Shown here: in pieces, positions 1 through 6,941 of the stretch
How the letters are laid out: the number at the start of each line of letters is the position of its first letter
How positions within the stretch are numbered: position 1 is the stretch's first letter
NCBI GenBank assembly: GCA_024243835.1
Contig: JALPMN010000602.1
Location: forward strand, 1 to 28,757
Direction of reading: 5' to 3'
Length of the DNA stretch: 28,757 nucleotides
From: Enteropsectra breve
Taxonomy: Eukaryota; Microsporidia
Translations under genes and position numbers: made by a program
The notes under the pieces: model-generated
The model's database searches: none
Told to the model about the DNA's origin: nothing
Seen by the model: the letters and a program-made list of their open reading frames with translations, nothing else

Positions 1-265
1 GCGTTTAGGCGGCCTGAACTGAAAGTTCTCTTGGGGGATTTCTCCTTATGAAACTTAACATCAAAATTGACCGGGGATACTTTTACGCCAAAGAGGGGCG
101 ACGCGAGCTGTCCGCAGACAGTATGGAATTCGGGGAGCAATCCCCAAACCCACATCGGAGAGCCTAGATAGTGATTCTTGGCCTCCACCTTAAACCTCCA
201 ATAATCAAAGCCTTAAGGGTATGATAGGGCTGGTGCCCAGAATGAGTTTATAGCGAGCAAAAAGG
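1..265 (+). ncRNA. Probable RNase P RNA, 5' end possibly outside the window
   Basis: This G/C-richer block has no ORF and is full of short helices, then ends before poly-T at 266-272, as expected of a Pol III transcript. RNase P-like elements appear in the right order: a CR-I-like GAAAGTTCTC at 21-30; CAAAGAG near 89-95 (CR-II-like); GGGGAGCAATCCCC at 132-145 followed by AAACC (close to bacterial CR-III, GGAGCAAGGCCAAAU); and CCTAGATAGTGATT at 163-176 (close to CR-IV, CUAGAUGAAUGA). Bases 31-37 (TTGGGGG) can pair with 195-201 (CCTCCAA) as P4, and 4-10 with 210-216 as an enclosing helix, with one mismatch. Further hairpins lie at 108-121 and 227-238. RNase P RNA is the catalytic core of the enzyme that removes tRNA 5' leaders. 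The motif comparison is from memory, and the match is better to bacterial than to yeast or human consensus. RNase MRP RNA or another structured RNA is the alternative. Confidence 0.5.
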
Positions 266-272
266 TTTTTTT
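266..272 (+). terminator. Poly-T run, possible Pol III terminator
   Basis: Seven T residues follow directly after the structured RNA block (AAAAAGG then TTTTTTT), and a second T run follows at about 277-283. This is the usual form of an RNA polymerase III stop, but poly-T runs are also common in these AT-rich spacers. Confidence 0.4.
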
Positions 273-312
273 ATAATTTTTTTACTTTGAGCAGAGACCT
301 ATGAATAAATTG

Positions 313-332
313 TTTATTATTATTATTATTAT
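313..332 (+). repeat. (ATT)n microsatellite
   Basis: An uninterrupted run of about six TTA/ATT triplets in the spacer between the structured RNA and the first protein gene. It is non-coding and has no visible function. Confidence 0.85.
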
Positions 333-532
333 CAGTTGGAATGCCTTCGCCGAGTCCTATACTTGAGTAAATTCAATATAAATGATTATCTTTCATTCTT
401 GTTTGATATTTACTCAGTGAAACATTCTGTTATAAGGGAATATGCTGTATAATTTAATTGAATGACATCCTTACCAGCTGGTCTGCCAAAATTTTAAAAT
501 TTTCAGTAAATTTTTTAATACCTATCAGCCTT

Positions 533-1312
533 ATGAAAGGCTTTTATAGTGCAATATGGCAGATGCTTTTTTCAGAGATAGTTAAGGCTGCAAACCCTAT
601 TGCCACTGGCACTGAGTGTGCTGGACGATATTACGCAGACATTAGGATCCCCGTAGGAGAAGATGAGCCTGTATCACATGCCGCCTTGCCTTTGCAAAAG
701 ATAAGTGAACGGATTAAAAGAGGATTTATGTACACACACTATAAAGAATTCGAAATGATCAAATCCTACTCTGAAATATCATATGAAAAGCTAAAGAAAC
801 TGAGTCCGGTTCTTTGCAGTATCTGCAAACGATTTCCAGTTAATATTGACCTGTCGATATCTAATGATGTATATGCGCTAGATGAAGAAAACATTGACAT
901 TCAAACTCTTTTGGCCTGTGTTGAAAAGATACTCTCATTGCATCTCGACACCTGTGTGGATGAAATATTATCGGTCATTTACAGCATCAAGGACATTTAT
1001 ATAGAATCTAGTTACATTTCGGATGAATACCTTCATGCTCTACGCATTTGTGACAATGCCGGTAAAGGAGGATTGTGTTGTGTAGATCAGCTATATGAAC
1101 GGTTACAGGAACAGTTGGCCAAACTATCAGAGAAGCTAAACAGTCTCGAAACTAGAAACAAGTCATTTTTCAGTACCAAATATAATAACGAAGTTTCAGC
1201 ATATTTTGAAAGGGCATCTAATAGCTATACACAGCTAAAAACCTATCTCTTGGCCATCAAAAGGGCTTCTGATATCCTGTGCAAGGAAATCAAGAGAATA
1301 AATCGGGAATAA
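533..1312 (+). CDS. Hypothetical protein, 259 aa, possible signal sequence
   Basis: I do not recognise this protein. The open frame begins at 458, directly after a TAA, but has no ATG before 533, so the start is placed at the ATG beginning MKGFYSAIW. The first 20 residues are fairly hydrophobic and could be a weak signal peptide or anchor. The middle contains cysteines (LCSICK, CVEKIL, HLDTCVDE) and is predicted mostly helical by eye. Near the C-terminus a heptad-like stretch (LYERLQEQLAKLSEKLNSLE) suggests a short coiled coil. The TAA stop overlaps AATAAA (GGGAATAAATC), a plausible polyadenylation signal. It lies between the RNA gene and a DUF167 gene on the same strand. The cysteines and possible signal would fit a secreted or spore-wall protein, but nothing proves that. 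Confidence 0.6.
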   Translation: MKGFYSAIWQMLFSEIVKAANPIATGTECAGRYYADIRIPVGEDEPVSHAALPLQKISERIKRGFMYTHYKEFEMIKSYSEISYEKLKKLSPVLCSICKRFPVNIDLSISNDVYALDEENIDIQTLLACVEKILSLHLDTCVDEILSVIYSIKDIYIESSYISDEYLHALRICDNAGKGGLCCVDQLYERLQEQLAKLSEKLNSLETRNKSFFSTKYNNEVSAYFERASNSYTQLKTYLLAIKRASDILCKEIKRINRE

Positions 1313-1540
1313 ATCTTACAGCAAGAAAATATTCAATAAATTGCTCTTTAAGAAGACTGTATATGTAAACGCCAAAAAAGATGTTTTATCTTCAAAATTT
1401 CATGCTCTAATATAGATACTTACAAAACTATATGTATTTAGCGAGCTGGTATTTCGCTTTACAAAATGAGTATTATTACTTAACGTAGCACAAATTCACC
1501 CATCTACATGTTATATTTATATTTTCAAATTCGGCTAGAG

Positions 1541-1544
1541 CCCC
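1541..1544 (+). promoter_or_regulatory. CCC-like start signal before the DUF167 gene
   Basis: CCCC lies three bases before the ATG at 1547 (CCCCGGATGG). It supports 1547 over the in-frame upstream ATG at 1508 as the start. Similar C runs precede many genes in this window. Confidence 0.45.
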
Positions 1545-1546
1545 GG

Positions 1547-1849
1547 ATGGATTCTTGGTACGAATTAAAGGATAGCGCACTAATTTTGCATATAAAGGCT
1601 AAGCCCGGTCAAAATATCGCTAAAATCCAAGAAATAGCTGAAGACTGCATTGTGGTCTGCATCGATGCCCCTGCAGATAAAAATAAGGCTAACCTCAGAC
1701 TTGTAAAGTTGTTGGCTGAAATTATGGGAATCGAGCGTTCACTGATAAAAATAAAAAGCGGTGAAAAGTGCCATAAGAAGACTCTCACAATTGAGAAAAA
1801 ATACACACACAAAGAAGTTTGCGATCTTTTTATGAACTACAGTTCTTAA
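1547..1849 (+). CDS. DUF167 / YggU-family protein (UPF0235), 100 aa
   Basis: The protein matches the DUF167 (YggU/C15orf40) fold family. It has the family pattern of an initial strand (ILHIKAKPGQN), the central VVCIDAPADKNKANLRL, and LIKIKSGEKCHKKTLTIE before the C-terminal helix. The hallmark APADKNKANxRL is intact. The family is widespread and small; its molecular role is not established. Its length of about 100 residues is normal. The frame stays open from an ATG at 1508, which would add 13 residues (MLYLYFQIRLEPR), but the alignment with the family and the CCCC run just before 1547 favour the inner start. Spacing is about 230 bp to the upstream gene and 370 bp to SAC1. Family assignment is confident; function is not. 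Confidence 0.85.
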   Translation: MDSWYELKDSALILHIKAKPGQNIAKIQEIAEDCIVVCIDAPADKNKANLRLVKLLAEIMGIERSLIKIKSGEKCHKKTLTIEKKYTHKEVCDLFMNYSS

Positions 1850-2222
1850 TAAGCTTGAATTACGATAGAGCTGTAAACGATGTGTAATTGTAAATGCATC
1901 GGTTTTCTAAATGTTTCTTAATTTCACGTCTCAGAAAGGCCTGAGGTAAATTGAATTATAACTCATCGCCGTAGCGTTAAGAGTGAAACCTGGCTAATTT
2001 ACTTATTTTTATAGCATCATTAGAGCTTATAAACACTCCGTCAAGCCTTAGGCCAAAGAATGATTTTATGAAACAAAATACAGTGATCATAAGAATAACA
2101 AGTGGTTATTTGCTTCGCAATAAATGAGAGACTTTAATAAACATACACCTTTTATATTTAACCTCTTTCATTTACCATTTGAATAAAATGCTTGTTGTAT
2201 TGCCCTCCCTACATAATCAGAG
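1850..2222. other. Intergenic spacer before SAC1
   Basis: AT-rich spacer of 373 bp with a slightly GC-richer core at about 1925-2055. That core contains a small hairpin (CTCAG...CTGAG near 1931-1946) and several short C/G clusters. I looked for U-snRNA, snoRNA and tRNA motifs there and found none convincing. A C-rich patch (CCCTCCC) lies about 20 bp before the SAC1 start. Confidence 0.5.
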
Positions 2223-3707
2223 ATGTACAAAGCAACTATTCGAGATGGGGTCCTGTCGATTAAAGATAAGCTTGAAAACAATATGGAAGAAAAAATAAAA
2301 GTATATCACCACAGGGATCAGGAATTCGAGATCAAGGGAGTATATGGCATTGTAAGGTATAACAAACTGCGCCTGCTCATCATGGTAAAGGATGCAGTGC
2401 AGTGTGGAGAGATATGTGCCACACCTGTTTACATGATAAAAAACGTAAAAATTGTTCCTCTGTGCAAAACGCGAGATATTTGGCTCGAAAGGATTTGCTC
2501 GCTAATTTTTCAAATTCCAGGCATTTATTACAGCGACTACAATTTGTCGCAAAGCTACAATCATGGCTTACGCAGCAAAGAAGATAACAACAATGACATG
2601 TCTGAATTTCTGTTTAACGCGCATCCACTCCAAAGCTATCTGAAGAAGCACAAGCACTTTGCCCTCAGATGCATTCAGGGCTATTTTGGATGCTTCAAGG
2701 ATCTGTGCCTGATTTCCAGGCGTTCCTACAAACGGACCGGTGCGAGATACTTTTCACGCGGCTGTGATGACCACGGAAACTGCAGCAATTTTGTTGAAAC
2801 AGAGCAGATTGTCGAGGGAAAAAGCTCGTACATCCAAATGCGCGGATCCATCCCCCTGAAATGGGGCCATCTCGTGGGATGGGACTACTATCCCAAAATA
2901 AAGATAGAGAAAGACCATGAGGAGGCGTTGCTGAGAAAGAAGCGTTCATTCGGCAATGTGGCTGCATCTGGCAACAGCCACGACAGGATGCTTAAGAACA
3001 GATATCCAAATGTAGTATATCTGAACCTCATTTCAAACAAAGGATATGAGAAGGAGATATGTGACGAGTATGCAGCTAAATTTGCCGAGTCCCGCTATAT
3101 CCATTTTGATTTCAAAAAAGAACTTAATATGAAGGGTATTGAAATACCGCTGCCCATCGAGCGAAATGCGATAGAACTGAGCACTGAAAACACCACACAG
3201 CAAACGCTGATAAGAACAAACTGCATAGACTCTCTAGACAGAACGAACGCCATGCAATTTCTGATTGGAAAGGAGGTCCTGGGAAAGCAGATGGATGATA
3301 ATAAAGAGAAAATTAACGAGTACTATAGCGCGTTTAAAACGATGTTCTATAAAAACGGAAATAATCTTTCCCTGCAGTATGCGGGAACACCAGCATTGCA
3401 CTCACGTGTAATAAAAGCACCAACAGTCAAATTGTTCTCCACCCTGCAGGACGGAATTTATTCGGTACAGCGATATTTCATCAATCGCATTGCACACTGT
3501 GATCTTCAGCTGTCATATGACATTGTAACAGGAAAGCAGATAAGCGGGAAACTTGCAAGGAGAAAGAGCTTGCTGCCACTACATGTCTGTGCACTGCTTG
3601 TCTTAATTTTGTGTCTAATGCACACGAAAAAGAAATATGGAAAAATACTCTCGTTCATTATTATCGGAATGCTCTATATCTGCAGCAGAGTGGTATTTTA
3701 TTCTTAG
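2223..3707 (+). CDS. SAC1: SAC1-type phosphoinositide phosphatase, 494 aa
   Basis: This is a SAC-domain lipid phosphatase, an ER/Golgi membrane enzyme that removes phosphate from phosphatidylinositol phosphates, chiefly PI4P. The catalytic CX5R(T) motif is present as NCIDSLDRTNAMQ, with Cys334 and Arg340. The upstream family block YFSRGCDDHGNCSNFVETEQ is clear at about residues 176-195, and the N-terminal part (GVYGIVRYNKLRLLIMV) fits the SAC1 start. The last 46 residues hold two hydrophobic segments (LHVCALLVLILCLM and ILSFIIIGMLYIC), matching the paired C-terminal membrane anchors of Sac1 that place the catalytic domain in the cytosol. At 494 residues it is clearly shorter than yeast Sac1 (about 620), as expected of a reduced genome. 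No catalytic residue is visibly missing. Confidence 0.93.
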   Translation: MYKATIRDGVLSIKDKLENNMEEKIKVYHHRDQEFEIKGVYGIVRYNKLRLLIMVKDAVQCGEICATPVYMIKNVKIVPLCKTRDIWLERICSLIFQIPGIYYSDYNLSQSYNHGLRSKEDNNNDMSEFLFNAHPLQSYLKKHKHFALRCIQGYFGCFKDLCLISRRSYKRTGARYFSRGCDDHGNCSNFVETEQIVEGKSSYIQMRGSIPLKWGHLVGWDYYPKIKIEKDHEEALLRKKRSFGNVAASGNSHDRMLKNRYPNVVYLNLISNKGYEKEICDEYAAKFAESRYIHFDFKKELNMKGIEIPLPIERNAIELSTENTTQQTLIRTNCIDSLDRTNAMQFLIGKEVLGKQMDDNKEKINEYYSAFKTMFYKNGNNLSLQYAGTPALHSRVIKAPTVKLFSTLQDGIYSVQRYFINRIAHCDLQLSYDIVTGKQISGKLARRKSLLPLHVCALLVLILCLMHTKKKYGKILSFIIIGMLYICSRVVFYS

Positions 3708-4115
3708 ACACCTGTTTCATCAAAGGCAGTTTATAAATATTTTAATTAAATTGTAAGATTTTAGTCAGTTGTTTAGTTAGTTAGTTTAGATATGACTTCT
3801 CAACTTAATCTCGCAATTTAAAATTTCAATTTATATGATCATTTAAAATCATGGTATTTATTTAAATATAACTTTCAACAACTTATATCATCTATTTTGG
3901 GCACACTTGTAAAGAAATATAAATGCGCATCATTCAGTGCTAACTGTAATAGTATTTATTTTCGTACTGTGTAATAGACCATGAAACATAGTCTTCATTA
4001 CAAAGAACATGTAGCACTAGTTCTTTTCAATATGAAGCACTAAATTTTCTACTGCCATGTCTTGCCAATTCTATTTTGCAAAATTTTTCATTTTTGATAA
4101 AAAATTTTACCCACA
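3708..4115. other. AT-rich spacer upstream of eL18
   Basis: A 408-bp very AT-rich spacer with a short TTAG run (3764-3788). I see no gene or structured RNA. The last 40 bp (T-rich tract, then ACCCACA directly before the ATG) probably holds the eL18 promoter and start context. Confidence 0.5.
4110..4112 (+). promoter_or_regulatory. CCC start signal of eL18
   Basis: CCC sits three bases before the eL18 ATG (TTTTACCCACAATG) after an AT-only tract. It resembles the CCC-like motif reported upstream of microsporidian genes, notably highly expressed ones. Confidence 0.55.
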
Positions 4116-4700
4116 ATGTCTCAAGTCAAGTTGAACAGCGTTCCATACTCAGCCAAAATCGGCAAGAGAGTGCCAAGAAGCGAGAACAAAAACCTCTTGA
4201 AGCTCCATGCTTTCTTCAGAAAGATTGTGGATGCAGCTGGAAAGAATGCTCCAGAGATTCTTCTCAAAATCACAAAGAGACTCACCATGACCCAGAAGAA
4301 CAGGCCAGCAGTTAAAGTCTCCAAGATAATGAGCGAGCTCAATGGCTCCGATAAAGTTGCCGTTGTTGTTTCAAAGGTTCTAGACGACGAGAGACTGATG
4401 GTCCTCCCCGCAATGAAGATCGTTGCTCTCAAGTGGAGCAGATCTGTGCAGCAGAAGATTGAGGCCTGTGGCGGAAGCATCTCAACCCTCGACCAGTTCA
4501 TAAAGGTCGGTGGCTCTCTGGAGAACCTTGTTTTGGTCCATGGAGATCCAAATGCCAGAAAGGCCAGCAAGTTCTTCGGCCCTGCTCCAGGAGAGAAGGG
4601 ATCCAAGACATACCCAAGAATTCTTTCCAAATGCAAGAATGCTGAGAAGAGACTCAACATTAAGAAGCCTGTTTCCTATGAAGATTCCGATTCTGAATAA
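4116..4700 (+). CDS. RPL18: 60S ribosomal protein eL18, 194 aa
   Basis: The full eL18 family sequence is recognisable. There is an N-terminal basic arm, the helix with LHAFFRKIVDAAG, the conserved RLTMTQKNRPAVKVSKIM, VVVSKVLDDERLMVLP, and a C-terminal block containing FFGPAPGEKGSKTYPRI. The last motif is the diagnostic GPAPG...HPR region of the family, here with TYP in place of the usual SHT/RP form. eL18 is a structural protein of the large ribosomal subunit. Its length (194) is close to yeast (186). The short acidic tail SYEDSDSE is slightly unusual for this very basic protein. There is no intron. The codon use is richer in C-ending codons than neighbouring orphans, as expected of a highly expressed gene. 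The stop codon overlaps AATAAA. A 179-residue frame on the opposite strand is only a shadow. Confidence 0.96.
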   Translation: MSQVKLNSVPYSAKIGKRVPRSENKNLLKLHAFFRKIVDAAGKNAPEILLKITKRLTMTQKNRPAVKVSKIMSELNGSDKVAVVVSKVLDDERLMVLPAMKIVALKWSRSVQQKIEACGGSISTLDQFIKVGGSLENLVLVHGDPNARKASKFFGPAPGEKGSKTYPRILSKCKNAEKRLNIKKPVSYEDSDSE

Positions 4701-4944
4701 ATAGCGTTACATAAATATTTTAAAACAACTTTATCTTCAGTCTTACGATATGCTTTATGAAAAATTTTATTTATATGCAGTTATTTTTAATGGAACTGTG
4801 ATAATATTCAAACTAGAAAAAAACTTATTGGCTATTATTCAAACTAGAAAGACTGCTACGATATTAAGCTAAAATAAAAAACTTGCTATTCTATTTATCA
4901 GAATCCACTCAAGCGATATTTAAATAATAAATTTTTTCTGACGC

Positions 4945-5271
4945 ATGGATATTTTTTCAGTTCTGAAAATAAAGTCAAGCTCATCGCTGAGCGAAGTTAA
5001 AAAGTCTTACTATAAGAGACTTGCAGCACTTCATCCCGCGAGCGTTGGTGGCTGTTCAGAGAAGTTCATTGAACTGCAGACTGCATACAAGCAGTATCTT
5101 CTTGGCGATGATTTTCTGAACTGCTATGGTATCTATAACATCGGTATCAGCAGTATCGCATGCAGATGTGGTGGGTATTACGAAGTTGAAGAGGATTTTA
5201 TGGGAAAAATCGAGTGTGACTTCTGCTCCTGCTTTATAATTGTTGAGGAAGAAACAAAATCGTTATCGTAA
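4945..5271 (+). CDS. DPH4: Dph4/Jjj3-like J protein with CSL zinc finger, 108 aa
   Basis: This small protein has the two-domain layout of Dph4 (DNAJC24/Jjj3), which supplies electrons or iron handling for the first step of diphthamide synthesis on eEF2. Residues 1-53 form a J domain (MDIFSVLKIK...VKKSYYKRLAALHP...FIELQTAYKQYL). Residues 73-97 form a CSL zinc finger with Cys73, Cys75, Cys91 and Cys94 (ACRCGGYYEVEEDF, ECDFCS). The linker is very short, so the whole protein is much smaller than yeast Jjj3 (about 170). The HPD triad that J proteins need to stimulate Hsp70 ATPase is HPA (residues 30-32, CAT CCC GCG), so Hsp70 stimulation may be lost while the zinc-finger role stays. Other CSL proteins (Dph3) lack a J domain, so Dph4 is the best fit. 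Confidence 0.85.
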   Translation: MDIFSVLKIKSSSSLSEVKKSYYKRLAALHPASVGGCSEKFIELQTAYKQYLLGDDFLNCYGIYNIGISSIACRCGGYYEVEEDFMGKIECDFCSCFIIVEEETKSLS

Positions 5272-5495
5272 AAGAAATGGAAGGCACTACATAATTTATA
5301 AATATGCAAATGGAGCAGAAAAATGCATTTTCTATAGATCAAGAGGAGTATTATTTAACAGCTTCTTAAGCATTGAAATACTGTCTTATTTATTTCACTC
5401 CGTTTTAAAAATAAAAAATTCAAATTTTGCAAAGCCAAAACACTGGTTCAAGTTGAAACAAAACCTGGAATTTAAAGAAACAACAATAACTGGCA

Positions 5496-5960
5496 ATGCT
5501 CTTATTTGCACTCGCTGGAAATGCACTTGCCAGCATGGTACTTGAGAGAAACAACGCCCCATCGATCCTTCTCGGGCAGAGACAAACGTACCGGGCACCG
5601 ATGGGGGCCTCTGACCCGATGATGTTTGAAAAGATGTTCAAAGAAACACGGGTTCCTATAATCATCACCACCACTATGCGGAAGAGGCAGCCCTTCCAGG
5701 AAGATAAAGAAAATTCAAGCGATAGTGATAGCAACGGGATATTTAAAAGAGAAAATGCACACAGAAGAAGGCATATCTCTGATCGCGTTAAAGATAAACA
5801 CAGGTACAGAAGCAAAACAGACGAGCCTAAGCGCACTGATCGAAGCATTGCTAGAAATCTCTTTTTCATCGTTTCTATTGTGGCTATCGGTGGAATTGCA
5901 TTCCACTGCGGAAAAAAATCAGAATCACGGCGCTATATAAGGGTTCCCTCCAATAATTAA
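5496..5960 (+). CDS. Hypothetical membrane protein, 154 aa, C-terminal TM segment
   Basis: I do not recognise this protein. A TAA (5487-5489) two codons before the ATG fixes the start. The first 13 residues (MLLFALAGNALAS) are hydrophobic and end with ALAS, like a very short signal peptide. The middle (about residues 60-120) is strongly charged, with an acidic DKENSSDSDS patch and then Arg/Lys/His-rich sequence. A single hydrophobic segment, NLFFIVSIVAIGGIAFHCG (residues 121-139), is followed by a basic tail. This is a tail-anchor or type I membrane layout. The AT-rich DNA between Dph4 and this gene contains a 101-codon frame (5240-5545) that overlaps both and looks spurious. The stop is followed by AATAAA. 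Confidence 0.6.
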   Translation: MLLFALAGNALASMVLERNNAPSILLGQRQTYRAPMGASDPMMFEKMFKETRVPIIITTTMRKRQPFQEDKENSSDSDSNGIFKRENAHRRRHISDRVKDKHRYRSKTDEPKRTDRSIARNLFFIVSIVAIGGIAFHCGKKSESRRYIRVPSNN

Positions 5961-6206
5961 ATAAAATTAAAGTCGATCACTATATTTTTATTTTAAGCTT
6001 TTTAACTAGCATATTAATTTTCCTAAGTAACACCATATTTTATTATCGTAATAAAGAATTTAATTATAAGTGTGGGAGGGATTATAAAATAACCATATTT
6101 TACAGTGCTATCAATTATAGCATGACAAAAACAATCTCACACATGAAATGGGCCACAACAACTCTTAAATTAAAACATTTAAATAAGATAATTTAATGCC
6201 AAATAT

Positions 6207-6557
6207 TTACATTTCGAAACCACTCGAATCATCCTCGTTCTGTCTCTGAAGCGCAAGCTGTGTCTCTTCCTTGGTCAAAAACCGTCCACTGGGTGCTCTC
6301 ATTCTCTTCATCGCATGCTTATGCCTGCTTTCGTGGAGATACCCGTTCTTCTGCTCGACCATTATTGCATCAAGCATTTCCCTCCTCAGCCTTCGCTTTC
6401 GGATCCAGTAGGCCTGCTTGGGATTGATAAACGGCGACTCGGCTGCTGAAGGGCCAGTGTAGTCTCCATCGGAGTAGTATGGATTTACACTCTTGCTGTA
6501 ATTGTGCATAAAATTGGTTGCGAAGGTGTTATAGTTCTGCGTCTCATCATAGTTCAT
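6207..6557 (-). CDS. HAP2: NF-YA / Hap2 CCAAT-binding subunit, 116 aa
   Basis: Residues 44-95 are the NF-YA core. The A1 helix, INPKQAYWIRKRRLRREMLD, is the Hap3/Hap5-binding segment. The A2 block, YLHESRHKHAMKRMRAPSGR with FLT after it, contains the minor-groove reading residues of the CCAAT-binding family (canonical YLHESRHRHAMxRxRGxGGRF). NF-YA needs the histone-fold partners NF-YB and NF-YC to bind CCAAT boxes. The linker between A1 and A2 is about eight residues (IMVEQKNG) instead of about ten, and it lacks the usual basic KIPKERRK. In A2, RGEGGRF has become RAPSGRF. The Tyr/Asn-rich N-terminus (40 residues) replaces the long Gln-rich activation domain of animal NF-YA. It lies tail-to-tail with the upstream membrane gene. 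The two helices make the call secure. Confidence 0.92.
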   Translation of the reverse strand: MNYDETQNYNTFATNFMHNYSKSVNPYYSDGDYTGPSAAESPFINPKQAYWIRKRRLRREMLDAIMVEQKNGYLHESRHKHAMKRMRAPSGRFLTKEETQLALQRQNEDDSSGFEM

Positions 6558-6941
6558 TTCTTCTTTTATTCTGCTGCTTTTATTAAGGTCTTGAAACAGT
6601 GTAGCAAGTGTTTAGTGACTAGTGGGATATACTGTTTAAGAGATGAATTAAAAGAACAATAAGATAATTCACTTTACTAAAGAGCATATTTTACAATTTT
6701 CGCCTATAACAATATAGTTGATGTTTATAAGCTTACATGTAATTAAAATAGCACGCAAGCCTCTAGAGAGCTAATATTAATAACAAAACCATTATGAGTG
6801 GCTATTGCATTTAGTATCTAGCTAAAATGATGTTAAAATTAAACTTTCATTAAGTTTTAAATAAACTTTTTTTAAAAGAAAAATTTTTTCAACAATATCC
6901 AATACACTAGGCAATTCATTTAAAATCTATTTTATTTGTAA
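6558..6941. other. Spacer between NF-YA and the Cdc20-like gene
   Basis: A 384-bp AT-rich spacer that serves as the upstream region of NF-YA and the 3' flank of the Cdc20-like gene (both minus strand). The Cdc20-like TGA is followed closely by AATAAA on the minus strand. I see no gene, repeat or RNA in it. NF-YA itself lacks a nearby CCC. Confidence 0.5.

Noticed and set aside
1..265. Fragment of SSU or LSU rRNA
   Set aside because: Short matches such as ACGCGAGCTG and GAAACTTAA recall rRNA, but flanking conserved rRNA stretches do not follow. The order of motifs fits RNase P better.
458..532. N-terminal extension of the gene at 533
   Set aside because: It opens with TTG directly after a TAA and has no ATG; the first ATG in frame is at 533.
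1925..2055. U4-like or other snRNA
   Set aside because: There are short C/G clusters and a small hairpin, but no recognisable snRNA core or clear Sm site in context.
2695..2967. Minus-strand frame inside SAC1
   Set aside because: It lies opposite the conserved SAC domain and has no family features.
4121..4660. 179-residue minus-strand frame opposite eL18
   Set aside because: It is the shadow of a highly biased ribosomal protein gene.
5240..5545. 101-residue plus-strand frame after Dph4
   Set aside because: It overlaps the Dph4 end and the start of the next gene, has AT-driven composition, and shows no domain.
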